A stretch of DNA of 64,000 nucleotides from Bacteroidetes bacterium OLB9. Lineage in GTDB: Bacteria > Bacteroidota > Bacteroidia > Chitinophagales > Saprospiraceae. The stretch covers positions 1 through 64,000 of the forward strand of contig LNBW01000067.1 in NCBI GenBank assembly GCA_001567255.1. Reading direction: 5' to 3'. The translations under genes and the position numbers were made by a program. Under the pieces are notes generated by a model. The model worked only from the letters and a program-made list of their open reading frames with translations. It was not told where the DNA came from and searched no databases. Positions 28,713 to 39,065 of the stretch are shown here, one piece after another (the first letter of the stretch is position 1; every line of letters begins with the position of its first letter).

Positions 28713-30734
28713 TTACCTTTCGATAAATACCTTACTAAACTTACTTCCCTCAGCTGTTTTAACTTTAAACAAATACATTCCTGTATTCAGCATTTGTACT
28801 GGCATATTCAATTGAACTACGCCACTTTGTGCACCAAAATCTTTTCTCATCTGCAGCTTACCATCCATGTTATACACCTCTACATTCACTGGTGAAGTTG
28901 CACTCAGGCTACATTCTATATGAACCATAGTACTGGCAGGATTAGGGTATATACTAACACCTCCGGCAAGGACTGTCTCTTTGACCGCTACCAGATGAAC
29001 ATTTTCTTTTGCCTCTGCTATTGTGGTAGTACCTGCATTGATATACCTACCTGACTTCAGTAATACCGGAATAATATGCATATCCTCTTGCTTCCACTCT
29101 GCTGACATAGGAATCGAAAATCTAACTATTTGCTTATCTCCTTTTTCAAAAGTACCTTCGATTTTATTATTTTCATTCTGTTGTAGCCCGGATACTGCGC
29201 GTGCCACATGGTTGTACACCATCAGCGATGCCGGTACTGGATTGGGTAGTGATTCGTATCCACCCATAGGTCCAGCACCACCACCTGCATATGCATTAGC
29301 TTGACTATAGCCTGACGATGTACCTCTGACATTGTCTTCAGTCAAAATCAAGGATAAGTAATATTTTCCTGAAGCTGACTCCAAAAACTCAACCTCCACG
29401 CCTACATCCAGGGTTTTATTACTTTCATTATACTGGGCACCAATGACAAATTTTGCTTCAGCAGGCTTTACTATTTCCTCAAGAAATGGTTGCTCTGCTT
29501 CTGAAGGGTCTAGATCCTTATTGATTCGATTGACTCTACAGTTAGGAAATGCTGCAAACCCTAAAAACTTTTCATATTCTACTAACCGCATAGGCTCTGT
29601 AGGCGAACCACCGTGCACTGCAACAGGAATAAACAAACCTTTGTATTGAGCGGATAATCTATCCATAAATACAGCTCCACGTGGACACCAAGCACACCAT
29701 GTTCCTGTTGCTTCCTCCACTAAGACCGTCCGACTACCAGTAGGATCGATTGCATTGATGACAAAAGATAAGATATTATTGCAGGGTTCATCATCGACAT
29801 CCTCACCATTAATCTTCAACAACGTCGCTGTAATATTATTGATACCTCCTTTTAGAGTCACATCAGGAATATAGATTATTTCTGATTTTCCTTTAGCAAT
29901 GTCTAAACCCTCAATCTCATAAAAATCTAATTCTTCCCCATCTTGAGTGATAGCGATGGAGGCACTTTTAATTTGTTCTTCTCCAAAGTTCTTCAACAAA
30001 AAGGTAGGATTGCCTACATCTCCTTTTACTTTTCCTGCATCCCAGACAAAATCTGTTAGTCCTGCATCAAATTTCAATATCCTAGTTGCTGGATTATGAG
30101 CATAGTAAACATCATCTACATAAAATGCAAATTGATCATTAATAGGATACAAATCAACTGAAGCAACACTATTACTTGAATTACTAAAAGAACCACGACA
30201 TTCATCATCAATAGACACCGCCCAAATATTAGCTGTGAAACTGATTTCTACTTTTAAATCAAACCATTGTTCGTGAGGAAACCACGTCGTCAATACTACC
30301 GCTTCTCCTGATTTAAACTGCAAAATACCATCTCTACTAAATGTGGCATCTAGCGAAACACCAGCACCCAGTGCTAGATTAGCCTGAAAGTTAAAATAGG
30401 CTTGCTTATTGTCAGGTATAAACATACTCATGCCATAAACAAAAGTACCTGAAGAATACTTAACACCGAAAGGTAGCACCACATCCATAGGGCCACCAGT
30501 AGGGTTTTTGCCTTCGATAAAAATGGAGTTCTCAGGAGATTTTGCGTTTTTATTCGTTATCTTAACATCTTCACTCGACCCCGGAGCACCTCCCCAGGTA
30601 GTCCACGGCCCACCAGATAATCCCAGATATTCTCCTTCTTTGTAATTATCAAAATTATCTTTAAATTCTACCTGAGCATATACTGATCCTGCAACAAGTA
30701 GCAATGCAATGAATAATGTACAAAACTTTCTCAT
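28713..30734 (-). CDS. Omp28-like secreted protein with T9SS type A signal
   Basis: About 673 residues. The signal peptide MRKFCTLFIALLLVAGSVYA decides the start at ATG 30734; a TTG 30 bp upstream gives a poor N-terminus. The N-terminal ~200 residues look like a concanavalin/LamG-type sandwich (SIDDECRGSF). The centre holds the Omp28/thioredoxin-like motif ATGTWCAWCPRGAVFMDRL near residue 350, with a CxxC pair. The C-terminus is a sorting domain (GGVSIYPNPASTMVHIECSL; NTGMYLFKVKT). It is likely a surface or secreted redox-fold protein. A minus-strand TAATTTTG at 30778-30785 is the probable -7 box. Confidence 0.85.
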   Translation of the reverse strand: MRKFCTLFIALLLVAGSVYAQVEFKDNFDNYKEGEYLGLSGGPWTTWGGAPGSSEDVKITNKNAKSPENSIFIEGKNPTGGPMDVVLPFGVKYSSGTFVYGMSMFIPDNKQAYFNFQANLALGAGVSLDATFSRDGILQFKSGEAVVLTTWFPHEQWFDLKVEISFTANIWAVSIDDECRGSFSNSSNSVASVDLYPINDQFAFYVDDVYYAHNPATRILKFDAGLTDFVWDAGKVKGDVGNPTFLLKNFGEEQIKSASIAITQDGEELDFYEIEGLDIAKGKSEIIYIPDVTLKGGINNITATLLKINGEDVDDEPCNNILSFVINAIDPTGSRTVLVEEATGTWCAWCPRGAVFMDRLSAQYKGLFIPVAVHGGSPTEPMRLVEYEKFLGFAAFPNCRVNRINKDLDPSEAEQPFLEEIVKPAEAKFVIGAQYNESNKTLDVGVEVEFLESASGKYYLSLILTEDNVRGTSSGYSQANAYAGGGAGPMGGYESLPNPVPASLMVYNHVARAVSGLQQNENNKIEGTFEKGDKQIVRFSIPMSAEWKQEDMHIIPVLLKSGRYINAGTTTIAEAKENVHLVAVKETVLAGGVSIYPNPASTMVHIECSLSATSPVNVEVYNMDGKLQMRKDFGAQSGVVQLNMPVQMLNTGMYLFKVKTAEGSKFSKVFIER

Positions 30735-30804
30735 GAATTGATATTTAATGGATTTAGTTAGCAAAAATTAAGAAAAGCAAAATTATCTTATTTTTTTTAT
30801 AAAA

Positions 30805-33411
30805 TTATTTAACCACCTGCAGTTTCATTGATTTTAACTTGGACGAATGATGTCCTAGTACTATAAAATAAATACCTGCTGGCAACATCTCTGAATTAAA
30901 AGACAAGATATTTCTTCCTTTTTTTACCCTATCGTTATAAAGTGTTTTAATCTCAATGCCTTGTTGATTATACAATGATATCTTATAAATACCTGTTTCT
31001 GTCGTGACAAAATCTATATTTACTATACTTTGTGCCGGATTAGGATAAACGGTAGCTGTAGTAATGGGCGACACTTCCTCTGTACTCACTACACCGACCG
31101 TGATGTAGTCTTCCAGCAAAAGAGAGTCACTCCCATAATCATTGCTGACGATCAACTTTACATCAAAACTGCCCTTTGACTCATAAACGACCTTAGGTTC
31201 AAACTCTTCTGATGTGTTAGGCGTTCCACCTTCAAATATCCATCGATACGCTTTACCTTTTTGTGTAGTATTGGTAAAGGCTATGGTGTCACCTTCTAAA
31301 ATCACTGTTTGATCAGCCAAAAAGCCAGGAATAGGTAGCGGCTTTTCCAGAACGGTAATATAATTCTTTTTTACAATGTTATGTGTACCTGCTATATTTC
31401 TAGCGGTGAGTGATACGATAAAACTTCCCTTTTTCTTATAATTAACAACGGGATTCTTTTCTGTACTAAAATTCGGTATTCCATTGACAAAAGTCCAGCT
31501 ATGTCCATTAGTATTAGGAGAACTAAGGCTTTTAAAGTGTACAGATTCACCTATGAAAATGGTGTCTCTATCACATGTGAATTCAGCTACAGGCAATGAT
31601 TCCGGTGTATAGATATTAATATACTGTGGCTTTGTCAACGTATCTGACCTTTCCTTATAATGATTGATCATCACTACATCATATTGACCATTATCTGCAT
31701 ATGTCACTACCGGAACCGAGTCAGTCGAATAGGCAGGTGTGCCACCAGGAAAATACCATTCTCGGGATAAGGGCAAGTCACTTGAAATATCATAGAAACG
31801 TACAAGACTGTCTGCTTGTGTTGATGTCGGATTAGCCTTACATTCTAGAATGGGCTTCAAAGTACTCTCTGAATTTAAATACTGCCCCAGCCAGGTAAAG
31901 TGGCCTGCACTTTGGCCATAAGTACCAGCTACCCACGCTTCTGTTCTGCCATCCACATACCTGGTAGATGCACAAGTATAATCTCCCCATCTGATGGACG
32001 CTTCACCGGATGTGATCGGCGACTGACCTTCTTTAGTAATGACTTCTTCACTCCAATTAAAAATGTCTCCTTCGCCACTTACGGTTCTTACCGCTTGACC
32101 CGGAAATTCATTTAGACTACCATATGTATAGTTAATCAGAAAAACATCTCCATCTTCTGATGTTCCAAACGGAGTAATAGACGGATAGGCAAGGTCTCTT
32201 TCTATATCTGTCAAAATATCTACGTTGATCTTGCCAGAATTTAGATCTAATCGTCCATAAAAAATGCCTACATCACCGTTATTCGTATTTGTATGCGTCA
32301 CAAAATGGATAATGCCATTTTGTAATAAAGCATATTGCATTCGATTATCACCTGTATTCAACAAGGTTGTACTGCCTTTCTGACGGGCGTCGGCCGGAAA
32401 TAATAAACGCGGACCTTTAACCGTATAAGATTTTAGAACCGGTCCATCTTTGAGTGCCTTGTCTGTGTATATAACATTACAGTTATCGCCTCTGTAATTG
32501 ATAAAATACAAACCGGGACCATGCAATGTTGCTTCGCCCGACAAAACTGGTAAGACGTTAAACACTTGTGAATTGGCTGTCTTTACTCTGTCATAAGCCT
32601 TATATTGAATTTCTCCACCTTGATATCCTTCTGACTTGGAGATTTGGACTAGCATCGAATATGCAAATCTATTCTCAGCTGTAAACATATTACCACCGAT
32701 ATAAAGATCCTCTTTGCTGAGGCCTAGATTAGGAAAATCAAACCAAACATCATCCTTAAAAACATCGCCTTTAATCTTATAAAAATTCCACTCTCCATTC
32801 GGATCCTCTGTCTTCGAAAAAGCAATACACAGATAAGAATTGCCCGGTTCAGAACCATGAAGACACACTAGAATAAAGCGATTGGCTTCTGTATCATAAA
32901 TCACACGAGGATCGAACATGCGGTTGCCCAGAGCTAGTACTGAAAAGAAATCAGCTAGTCCTCTTTTGAATGTAATCGTCCCGTCAGGTAATGCAAAGAG
33001 GACATTAGAATTAATAGATGAAACTACAAAACCGTTTCTCGATACAGCTATTGTATTGTCTAAAGGAATGCCACTGTCACGCAGATTACCTTGAAAATTT
33101 GCATTTAACACTGGTGAAGAGATGATCTTACCAGCAGGTTTTTGTAATGCTGAATTTCCTCTTGATTCCCGAAGATTGGCAGTATGCTTGATGCGTATAT
33201 ATTCCTCTCTTGGTATATCATTACTATGATGAAATGTAGAAAAATTTCTCAATGAAATTTTCCAATCTTCCTGAATATACGCTGGTAAAATTGTACCCGC
33301 ACAATCAGCCGACTGCACATCACTGCCTACTTGCACATGAATATCCTGTGCTGTTGAGTAATCATAAAATAATATAAATACAAACAGAAATAAATAGATT
33401 CTAAAACCCAT
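30805..33411 (-). CDS. PKD-repeat secreted protein with T9SS type A signal
   Basis: About 868 residues. A signal peptide ending YSTAQ is followed by a ~500-residue region with repeated beta-propeller-like segments (NRFILVCLHGSEPGNSY; FPNLGLSKEDLYIGGNMF). Three PKD domains follow, with REWYFPGGTPAYS, SWTFVNGIPNFS and RWIFEGGTPNTS cores at ~530-780. The end is a type A sorting domain (ATVYPNPAQSIVNIDF). It is probably a large cell-surface adhesin or structural protein; no enzymatic motif is seen. The GTG at 33429 overlaps the promoter, so the ATG at 33411 is used. Confidence 0.85.
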   Translation of the reverse strand: MGFRIYLFLFVFILFYDYSTAQDIHVQVGSDVQSADCAGTILPAYIQEDWKISLRNFSTFHHSNDIPREEYIRIKHTANLRESRGNSALQKPAGKIISSPVLNANFQGNLRDSGIPLDNTIAVSRNGFVVSSINSNVLFALPDGTITFKRGLADFFSVLALGNRMFDPRVIYDTEANRFILVCLHGSEPGNSYLCIAFSKTEDPNGEWNFYKIKGDVFKDDVWFDFPNLGLSKEDLYIGGNMFTAENRFAYSMLVQISKSEGYQGGEIQYKAYDRVKTANSQVFNVLPVLSGEATLHGPGLYFINYRGDNCNVIYTDKALKDGPVLKSYTVKGPRLLFPADARQKGSTTLLNTGDNRMQYALLQNGIIHFVTHTNTNNGDVGIFYGRLDLNSGKINVDILTDIERDLAYPSITPFGTSEDGDVFLINYTYGSLNEFPGQAVRTVSGEGDIFNWSEEVITKEGQSPITSGEASIRWGDYTCASTRYVDGRTEAWVAGTYGQSAGHFTWLGQYLNSESTLKPILECKANPTSTQADSLVRFYDISSDLPLSREWYFPGGTPAYSTDSVPVVTYADNGQYDVVMINHYKERSDTLTKPQYINIYTPESLPVAEFTCDRDTIFIGESVHFKSLSSPNTNGHSWTFVNGIPNFSTEKNPVVNYKKKGSFIVSLTARNIAGTHNIVKKNYITVLEKPLPIPGFLADQTVILEGDTIAFTNTTQKGKAYRWIFEGGTPNTSEEFEPKVVYESKGSFDVKLIVSNDYGSDSLLLEDYITVGVVSTEEVSPITTATVYPNPAQSIVNIDFVTTETGIYKISLYNQQGIEIKTLYNDRVKKGRNILSFNSEMLPAGIYFIVLGHHSSKLKSMKLQVVK

Positions 33412-33428
33412 GTAATAGATTGTTTCCA

Positions 33429-33436
33429 CAAAAGTA
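33429..33436 (-). promoter_or_regulatory. -7 box of the PKD-protein gene
   Basis: TACTTTTG on the minus strand; transcription would start ~10 nt before the ATG at 33411. Confidence 0.6.
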
Positions 33437-33643
33437 CATTTTTAAAACACAATCCTACCTTAAAAGCCTTAAAATGTAATATCAAAGACAATTAGCATGG
33501 TGATCGCAATAAAAAGTTTTAGCATCTCAAAAAGACATCCTTATGTTTGGCAGATACATCTTATGGATCATAAATTAGATCATATCCGTACTTATATTAT
33601 CGTTATAAAACCGTTAAAAAACATGTAATCAGAATTTTTGTTA

Positions 33644-33651
33644 TATTTTTG
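33644..33651 (+). promoter_or_regulatory. -7 box of the thioredoxin-like gene
   Basis: TATTTTTG (TAnnTTTG), giving a leader of about 35 nt before the ATG at 33690. Confidence 0.5.
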
Positions 33652-33689
33652 TCGTCTCAAATTATAGTTTTCAAAATTATTTGTTCAAA

Positions 33690-34862
33690 ATGAAGATTAA
33701 GTGGTTAGTAATCGTATTGAGTGTCATCATTTCACCTACGATAAATGCTCAGGGCATTGAATTTTTTCATGGAACATGGAAAGAAGCTCTAGAAAAAGCT
33801 CGACAAGAAAATAAATTACTCTTTGTAGATGCTTTTGCAAAATGGTGTGGGCCGTGCAAATCAATGGCAAAAAATGTATTCACCAAAGAAGAAGTAGGAA
33901 AATTTTTCAATGAAAATTTCATCAACCTCAAACTGGACATGGAAGAGATGGATGGCATTACGTTTGGTCACATTTATCCCGTCAAAGCTTATCCTACTTT
34001 ATTTTTCGTTGATGGCGATGGTAAACTGGTAAAAAGAATGGTCGGTGGACAAACAGTGGATGGACTTCTGGCTCTTGGTGCTGATGCACTAAAAAACATC
34101 GACCGCAGTGACAAATATGAGAAGCAATACCTCGAAGGCGACAGAAGTTACCAATTATTATATGATTATGTTAGTGCGCTGAATGCTGCTGGAAAACCGA
34201 GTTTGAAAATTTCTAATGACTACCTGAACTCCAATCCCAATATCACAGAAGATCAACGGCTTACATTCTTATTAGAGGCTGCTACTGAAGCGGACTCAAA
34301 ACTTTTTGATCAGGTACTGGAAAATAAAAATAAAATAATCTTATTGACAAGTTCTGAACTTTTTGAAACTAAAACTAAGGCTGCATGTAATAAGACAGTT
34401 GATAAAGCGATAGAATTTGAAATGGAATCACTTATGACAGAAACCTTTGACAAGGCCAAAAAAGCATTTCCATCTGATGCTGATATTTTTGTAGCTGAGG
34501 CAAAAATGAAGTATTTTAAAATTTTTAAAAATGAAGATAAATTCATGGACGCCTACCGAGTACTCGCAAAAAAAGGAGGCAAAGATCCTAAGACACTCAA
34601 GAAAATTACTAATGACATCCTGAGCACCTATGCCTCTAACAAAAAAATGATGAATGATGCCGCTGAGTATGCTGAGAAGGCTTACAAAATGGATATGGAA
34701 TTTGAATCATTGACACTTTATTGCCGTGTATTAGTACTTAATAATGATCTTGAAAAAGCCATCTCCATGGTAGAAAAGGCAAAAAACATAGCTGCAAAAT
34801 TAGGTCAAGACACAACTAATTATGATGGCATGCTTAGATTTCTAAATTCAAAGAAAGCGTAA
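33690..34862 (+). CDS. Secreted thioredoxin-family protein with helical C-terminus
   Basis: 390 residues. The signal peptide ends TINAQ. A thioredoxin fold comes next, with DAFAKWCGPCKSMAKNVF near residue 50, NLKLDMEE, and cis-Pro in AYPTLFFVDGDG. The remaining ~240 residues are helical and TPR-like, with AEYAEKAYKMDMEF and LEKAISMVEKA. It probably acts as a periplasmic disulfide oxidoreductase with a protein-binding arm. The earlier TTG at 33681 is less likely than the ATG here, since the latter gives a clean signal peptide. No adjacent redox partner is evident. Confidence 0.82.
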   Translation: MKIKWLVIVLSVIISPTINAQGIEFFHGTWKEALEKARQENKLLFVDAFAKWCGPCKSMAKNVFTKEEVGKFFNENFINLKLDMEEMDGITFGHIYPVKAYPTLFFVDGDGKLVKRMVGGQTVDGLLALGADALKNIDRSDKYEKQYLEGDRSYQLLYDYVSALNAAGKPSLKISNDYLNSNPNITEDQRLTFLLEAATEADSKLFDQVLENKNKIILLTSSELFETKTKAACNKTVDKAIEFEMESLMTETFDKAKKAFPSDADIFVAEAKMKYFKIFKNEDKFMDAYRVLAKKGGKDPKTLKKITNDILSTYASNKKMMNDAAEYAEKAYKMDMEFESLTLYCRVLVLNNDLEKAISMVEKAKNIAAKLGQDTTNYDGMLRFLNSKKA

Positions 34863-34941
34863 GAAAAGATGTAACATTTAGTATAGTTTTTCGTCCTATA
34901 CCAGAAAGACATATTTTATTAACCAACTTTAAAAATACAAA

Positions 34942-35620
34942 ATGAGAGTTTTAATCACATTCATTTTTACATTGTTCCTAGCAGTCTCTACGATTTTTTC
35001 TCAGGATGCAATGGAGAGAAAGACATCTATGAGTCTGGGACCACAAAATGGCTTTTTTATCGATATACCAGGTGCAGATCAAAAACTAGCCCAAAAGACG
35101 TTTTACGAATTTGTCAAAGAATATGGCAAAATGAAGGAAAACAAGAAAGCTAAAGAACACTATCTCATGGGTGTGAAAATTCCTATGATTAATGGGACTT
35201 CACCTTTAGAGCTGTATGCAAAATTTGAAGATGGTAAAGCTCAGGCAACAACATACCTTTGGGTAGATTTGGGTGGCGCATTTGTCAATTCAGTTGATCA
35301 TCCTCAGCAAACGGAAGGCGTCAGACAGTTTTTGTATGATTACTTTATCGAGGTGCGCAAAAAAGTGGTGACTGAAGAATTGAAAAATGAAGAAAAAAAA
35401 GCAAGCCAGTTTAGAAAAAGATCTAAAAAAAATTGCAGAGTCAAAACAATGATTATCATAAAGATATAGAGAAAGCACAGCAAAAAAATCGCCGAATCAG
35501 AAAAAAAATATAGAGAAAAACCTCGTAGATCAGGAAAATAAACAAAAGGAAATAGATGATCAGAAAGCGGTGGTTCAAGAGGTGATAGATAAATTAAATA
35601 ACCTAGGCAAAAGAGACTAA
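34942..35620 (+). pseudogene. Secreted coiled-coil protein gene with several frameshifts
   Basis: The first 150 or so residues are intact: a signal peptide (TLFLAVSTIFSQ), then NGFFIDIPGADQKLAQKTFYEF and a compact domain to VRKKVVTEELKNEE. From 35410 the reading frame breaks. Dropping one base at each of four places (TTT 35410-35412, ~35443-35447, A7 35482-35488, A8 35501-35508) gives a continuous coiled coil: EKDLKKIAES, DYHKDIEKAQQKIAESEK, LVDQENKQKEIDDQKAVVQ, ending NNLGKRD at 35620. As read it stops at 35469. Four indels within 100 bp is more than elsewhere in the window, so either the A-rich coil is error-prone or the gene has decayed. No family is recognised. Confidence 0.6.
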
Positions 35621-35745
35621 CCTTATGATCTCCTATGCCTGACTGCTAAAAAACGAGCTAAAGCTATTCAAGTGTAAGTAAGTTACCTTATTTGTTACAC
35701 CTATCACTTAATGATGAATAGTGTTATAGCTGAAGTTTTGGGGTG

Positions 35746-35779
35746 AAGGGAAGTTGCTCAGGAGTAACTTCCCTTTTTT
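35746..35779 (+). terminator. Intrinsic terminator
   Basis: The 10-bp stem AAGGGAAGTT/AACTTCCCTT (35746-35755 and 35766-35775) is followed by further Ts. It closes the coiled-coil gene transcript. Confidence 0.85.
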
Positions 35780-35832
35780 GTCGGCAAAAACTACATTTAA
35801 AAGTTCTATGATATATTATGATCAATAATTTA

Positions 35833-35862
35833 TTGTACTTTTGAAGTTTAATTGTATTTTTG
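35833..35862 (+). promoter_or_regulatory. Promoter of the T9SS type B protein
   Basis: TTG 35833-35835, 19 bp, TATTTTTG 35855-35862. The TTG at 35841 that could start the frame is upstream of the transcription start, so the ATG at 35895 is preferred. Confidence 0.7.
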
Positions 35863-35894
35863 GCTTTACTTTCAAATTGGACAAATACAGATTT

Positions 35895-38578
35895 ATGGGT
35901 TTTATCAAAAGTGGATTTTCTTTACGTACATTGAATTTGCCTCTTCTATTGCTCATCGCATTTACACAGATACAGGCACAGCAAACGTTTCACAGATTAT
36001 ATCCAACCAAAAAAGATAAAGATATCATCGGTATAAATGCCATACAAATCAAATCAGGAGAATATATTAGTATTCAGCTCGAAGTTGAAGAAAATGCAAA
36101 CCCTGATACTGATGATTTTAGCGATACACTTGTGATTTCAAGTTATCAGTACAGAGGTGATTTGAAATGGACTAAAAGCATCGCTCTACAAACACCCTAC
36201 AAAAGCCTAAAACTAAGTCAAACTTCTATCATTCAGGCAGCTAATGATTCCTTGTACTACGCTCTTGTGGCTTTAAACAACAATCAACCGGTTATTATCT
36301 TAGGTTCCATCTCTAGTGGTGGAACTTCGGGATTTCTTAAATCCTACGACTTATCGGGTGATAGTGATTACTCAGTGACAGATTACAACCTGCTTACCTC
36401 TGCAGGTACTGGCGTGTATAATGCATTTACAGCTGTAGTAGATGACGAACAATCCGTAATATTCAGCAAGCTGGATACTACAGGCAGGTAGAATGGACAA
36501 TAGCCTTAGACGCTAAAAATAATGGAAATGACAACCAAGATGAAAAAATAACGGACATGGTTGCTGTTGGCAATGAAATTGTGATGACCGGAGTGGTGGA
36601 CAGTAGTGATTTAAATGTTTTTATGGCTGTCATCGACTCACTGGGTAAGCCCTTAATGGGTAAGCGATATTTTGAAAATGGGGGAACCGGTACCACACCT
36701 GTCAATTCTAAAATTCAGCGACTTGCAGATGCTTCATTCGTGATTGCAGGTAATTTATCAGAAGTCTCTTCACCTGGTTCCGTACCTGTTCAAAGAGGTT
36801 TCGTCATCAAGACAGATAAAAATGGTGATGTCCAGTGGTCTAAAAAAGTGATTTATCAAACTGACGGTTTCAACTTGATCAAAGATGTAGCTGTTGATCG
36901 TTTTGACAATATTATCTTGTATGGTGAAATTTATAATGCTGATACTACTACCATTATACCTTACATGATGAAGGTCAAACCGGGTGGCGAGATCGTCTGG
37001 CAAAAAAAATATGACAGAGCTACAGGTAGTCTGAACAAAAATGGAACTGTATTTGAAACCTTAGATGCAAGTTTTGCGGCATTTGGTACATCTCTGAATG
37101 ATGCCGAAACGAAGTATGGTCTGAGTTTTATCAAAGCCGATATCAATGGTGCTTCTGGTTGCGAAAATAATTTAGGGGATACAATCCTAGTGGATTTAGC
37201 GGTTACTCAGGACACACTCATATTTGATACCAGAAACTTTTCGTTGAATGCTACCAATGTGGACTTCAAGTCAAATTTATACGAGCTGGAAGTGCCCGGG
37301 CTGATGTTGCAGTCTAAGCAATTCTGCAAAAATGAACCTATAGACTGGACACTGAATGCTACAGCACCCAACGCTGTTGCGTATAAGTGGAGTGACGGCT
37401 CTACCGGTAGTACATTGAGAGTAACAGAAGAAGGTGAATACGCTGTCACCGTGACCATTGAAACTGATTACTGTTTTGTGCTAATCGACACAGCCAAAAT
37501 AGAAAGATATCCTGAACCGACGATATTTCCTTATTCGTCACTTGGTTCATTCTGTCAAACTGGACAGATTTTATTAAGTGCCAATCCTGTTGTAGCCGGA
37601 GGTCTTTCCTACAACATATTGTGGAATACAGGAGAAACCAATAGAGATTTTCCGACGGACAAAACCGGAACTTATACAGTTACAGTGACAGATGCATGTA
37701 ATTTATCTGCCTCAGGGTCGATATCAATACCGGAATTGCCTAAGAAAATCACAGCAGCCAGGATTGAAGGAGCACCAGTCTCCAACTGTTTGAAAGGTAC
37801 CATCAATGGTCAATTACAAGCTTATGGCAATTCAACAGGCTTGGGCCCTGACACCTATACATGGAGTACAGGTCAACTTACCCAGTTTATTGATATTGCT
37901 AATGCCGAAGTATTTGTATATACAGTGACAGTGACCGATGGATGTGGTGAAACAGCCACCGCTGAAAAATCAATTCCGCTGTCAGGTGCCGCCATCAATC
38001 CAGATATAACAGCTGAAAGACGTGGAGAATGTAAAGATAGATTTGTTGCCGCCAATGTAGTATTGAGTGAATTTTCAAATAAAATTAAATATTCCTGGTC
38101 AACAGGTGCAACAACGCCAGATGTAAGATTGACTGAACCCGGCACCTATACTGTAACCATTACAGATGCATGTGGCAATGAAATTAATAAATCAGTTGAG
38201 GTGGGCAAAGATCTTTTCTCAACACCTGACCTGGTCTATGGTAAGATCTTCTTTCCGGATGGAACCTTTTCTCCGGGCATCGTCCTAGACACTGCTGTAT
38301 TAAGTTCTGATAATTATAAAAATGCCGAACAATACAATAGAAGTTTCGGACCAGTTGATCTTGAAAGTTATTGTCTTCAGGATATCACAGATTACGAAAT
38401 GTATGTATTCAATAGATGGGGACAGGAAGTTTTCAAAAGCGATAATGTTGCTGTCGAGTGGGACGGCACTTTTAAAGGACAACCTGCACCTACTGAAGCT
38501 TATCTTTGGGTAGTCAGATATAAAATCTATGATGAAGTAAAGACACTCAAGGGAAGTGTAACCCTCATCAGGTTGTAA
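35895..38578 (+). CDS. Surface protein with T9SS type B (gliding-type) C-terminus, frameshifted
   Basis: About 894 residues. The signal peptide ends AFTQIQAQ. A large domain with repeated ALDAKNN/KVKPGGEIVWQKKY style beta elements follows. From ~450 onward there are Ig-like repeats with DACNLSASGS, DGCGETATAEK and DACGNEINKSV, each spaced like SprB-type repeats. The C-terminus carries the type B signature (MYVFNRWGQEVFKSDN; WDGTFKGQPAPTEAY; GSVTLIRL). As read it breaks at 36489-36491, and one extra G at 36487-36488 joins TTGR to VEWTIALDAKN. Such proteins are exported by the T9SS and often serve adhesion or gliding; the exact role is unknown. Confidence 0.83.
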
Positions 38579-38597
38579 AACTAATTGGAAAATTTTT

Positions 38598-38627
38598 AAG
38601 CCCGGCATGAAGCTGGGCTTAATTTTT
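38598..38627. terminator. Bidirectional-looking terminator
   Basis: AAGCCC...GGGCTT with an internal GGC/GCT helix, flanked by TTTTT on the left and ATTTTT on the right, after the type B gene. Confidence 0.75.
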
Positions 38628-38647
38628 AGTAATACTTGCTTTTAAAT

Positions 38648-39065
38648 ATGATGCAAAAAATAGAACATCTAGGTATAGCCGTCAAAGACCTTGAAGCAGC
38701 TGAAGCAATCTATTCAAAATTATTGGGTACAGAACCATATAAACGAGAAACCGTCGAAAGCGAATGTGTTATTACTTCCTTTTTTATGAATGGTCCCAAC
38801 AAAATAGAACTCCTGGCTGCTACTGATGAAAGTAGTGCCATCCACAAGTATATAGAAAAAAAAAGGTGAAGGTATTCACCATATAGCATTTGCGGTAGAA
38901 GACATCCATCTAGAAATGGAGCGATTGCGGAAAGAAGGATTTGTCATCCTCAATGAATCACCAAAACGAGGCGCTGATAATAAACTGATCTGTTTTATTC
39001 ATCCTAAGTCTGCCAACGGTGTACTCATCGAATTATGTCAAGAGATATCTTCAAATGAAGAGTGA
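38648..39065 (+). CDS. mce: Methylmalonyl-CoA epimerase, frameshifted
   Basis: About 139 residues of the glyoxalase/VOC fold. The start is KIEHLGIAVKDLEAAE (metal-binding His), then FFMNGPNKIELLAATDESS, and after the break EGIHHIAFAVEDIH (second His) and ANGVLIELCQE (Glu ligand). The enzyme interconverts (R)- and (S)-methylmalonyl-CoA between propionyl-CoA and succinyl-CoA. As read it ends at 38869 after an A9 run (38856-38864); A8 joins both halves without loss. The 3' end overlaps the convergent queG by 28 bp. Two adjacent ATG codons are possible starts. Confidence 0.85.
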
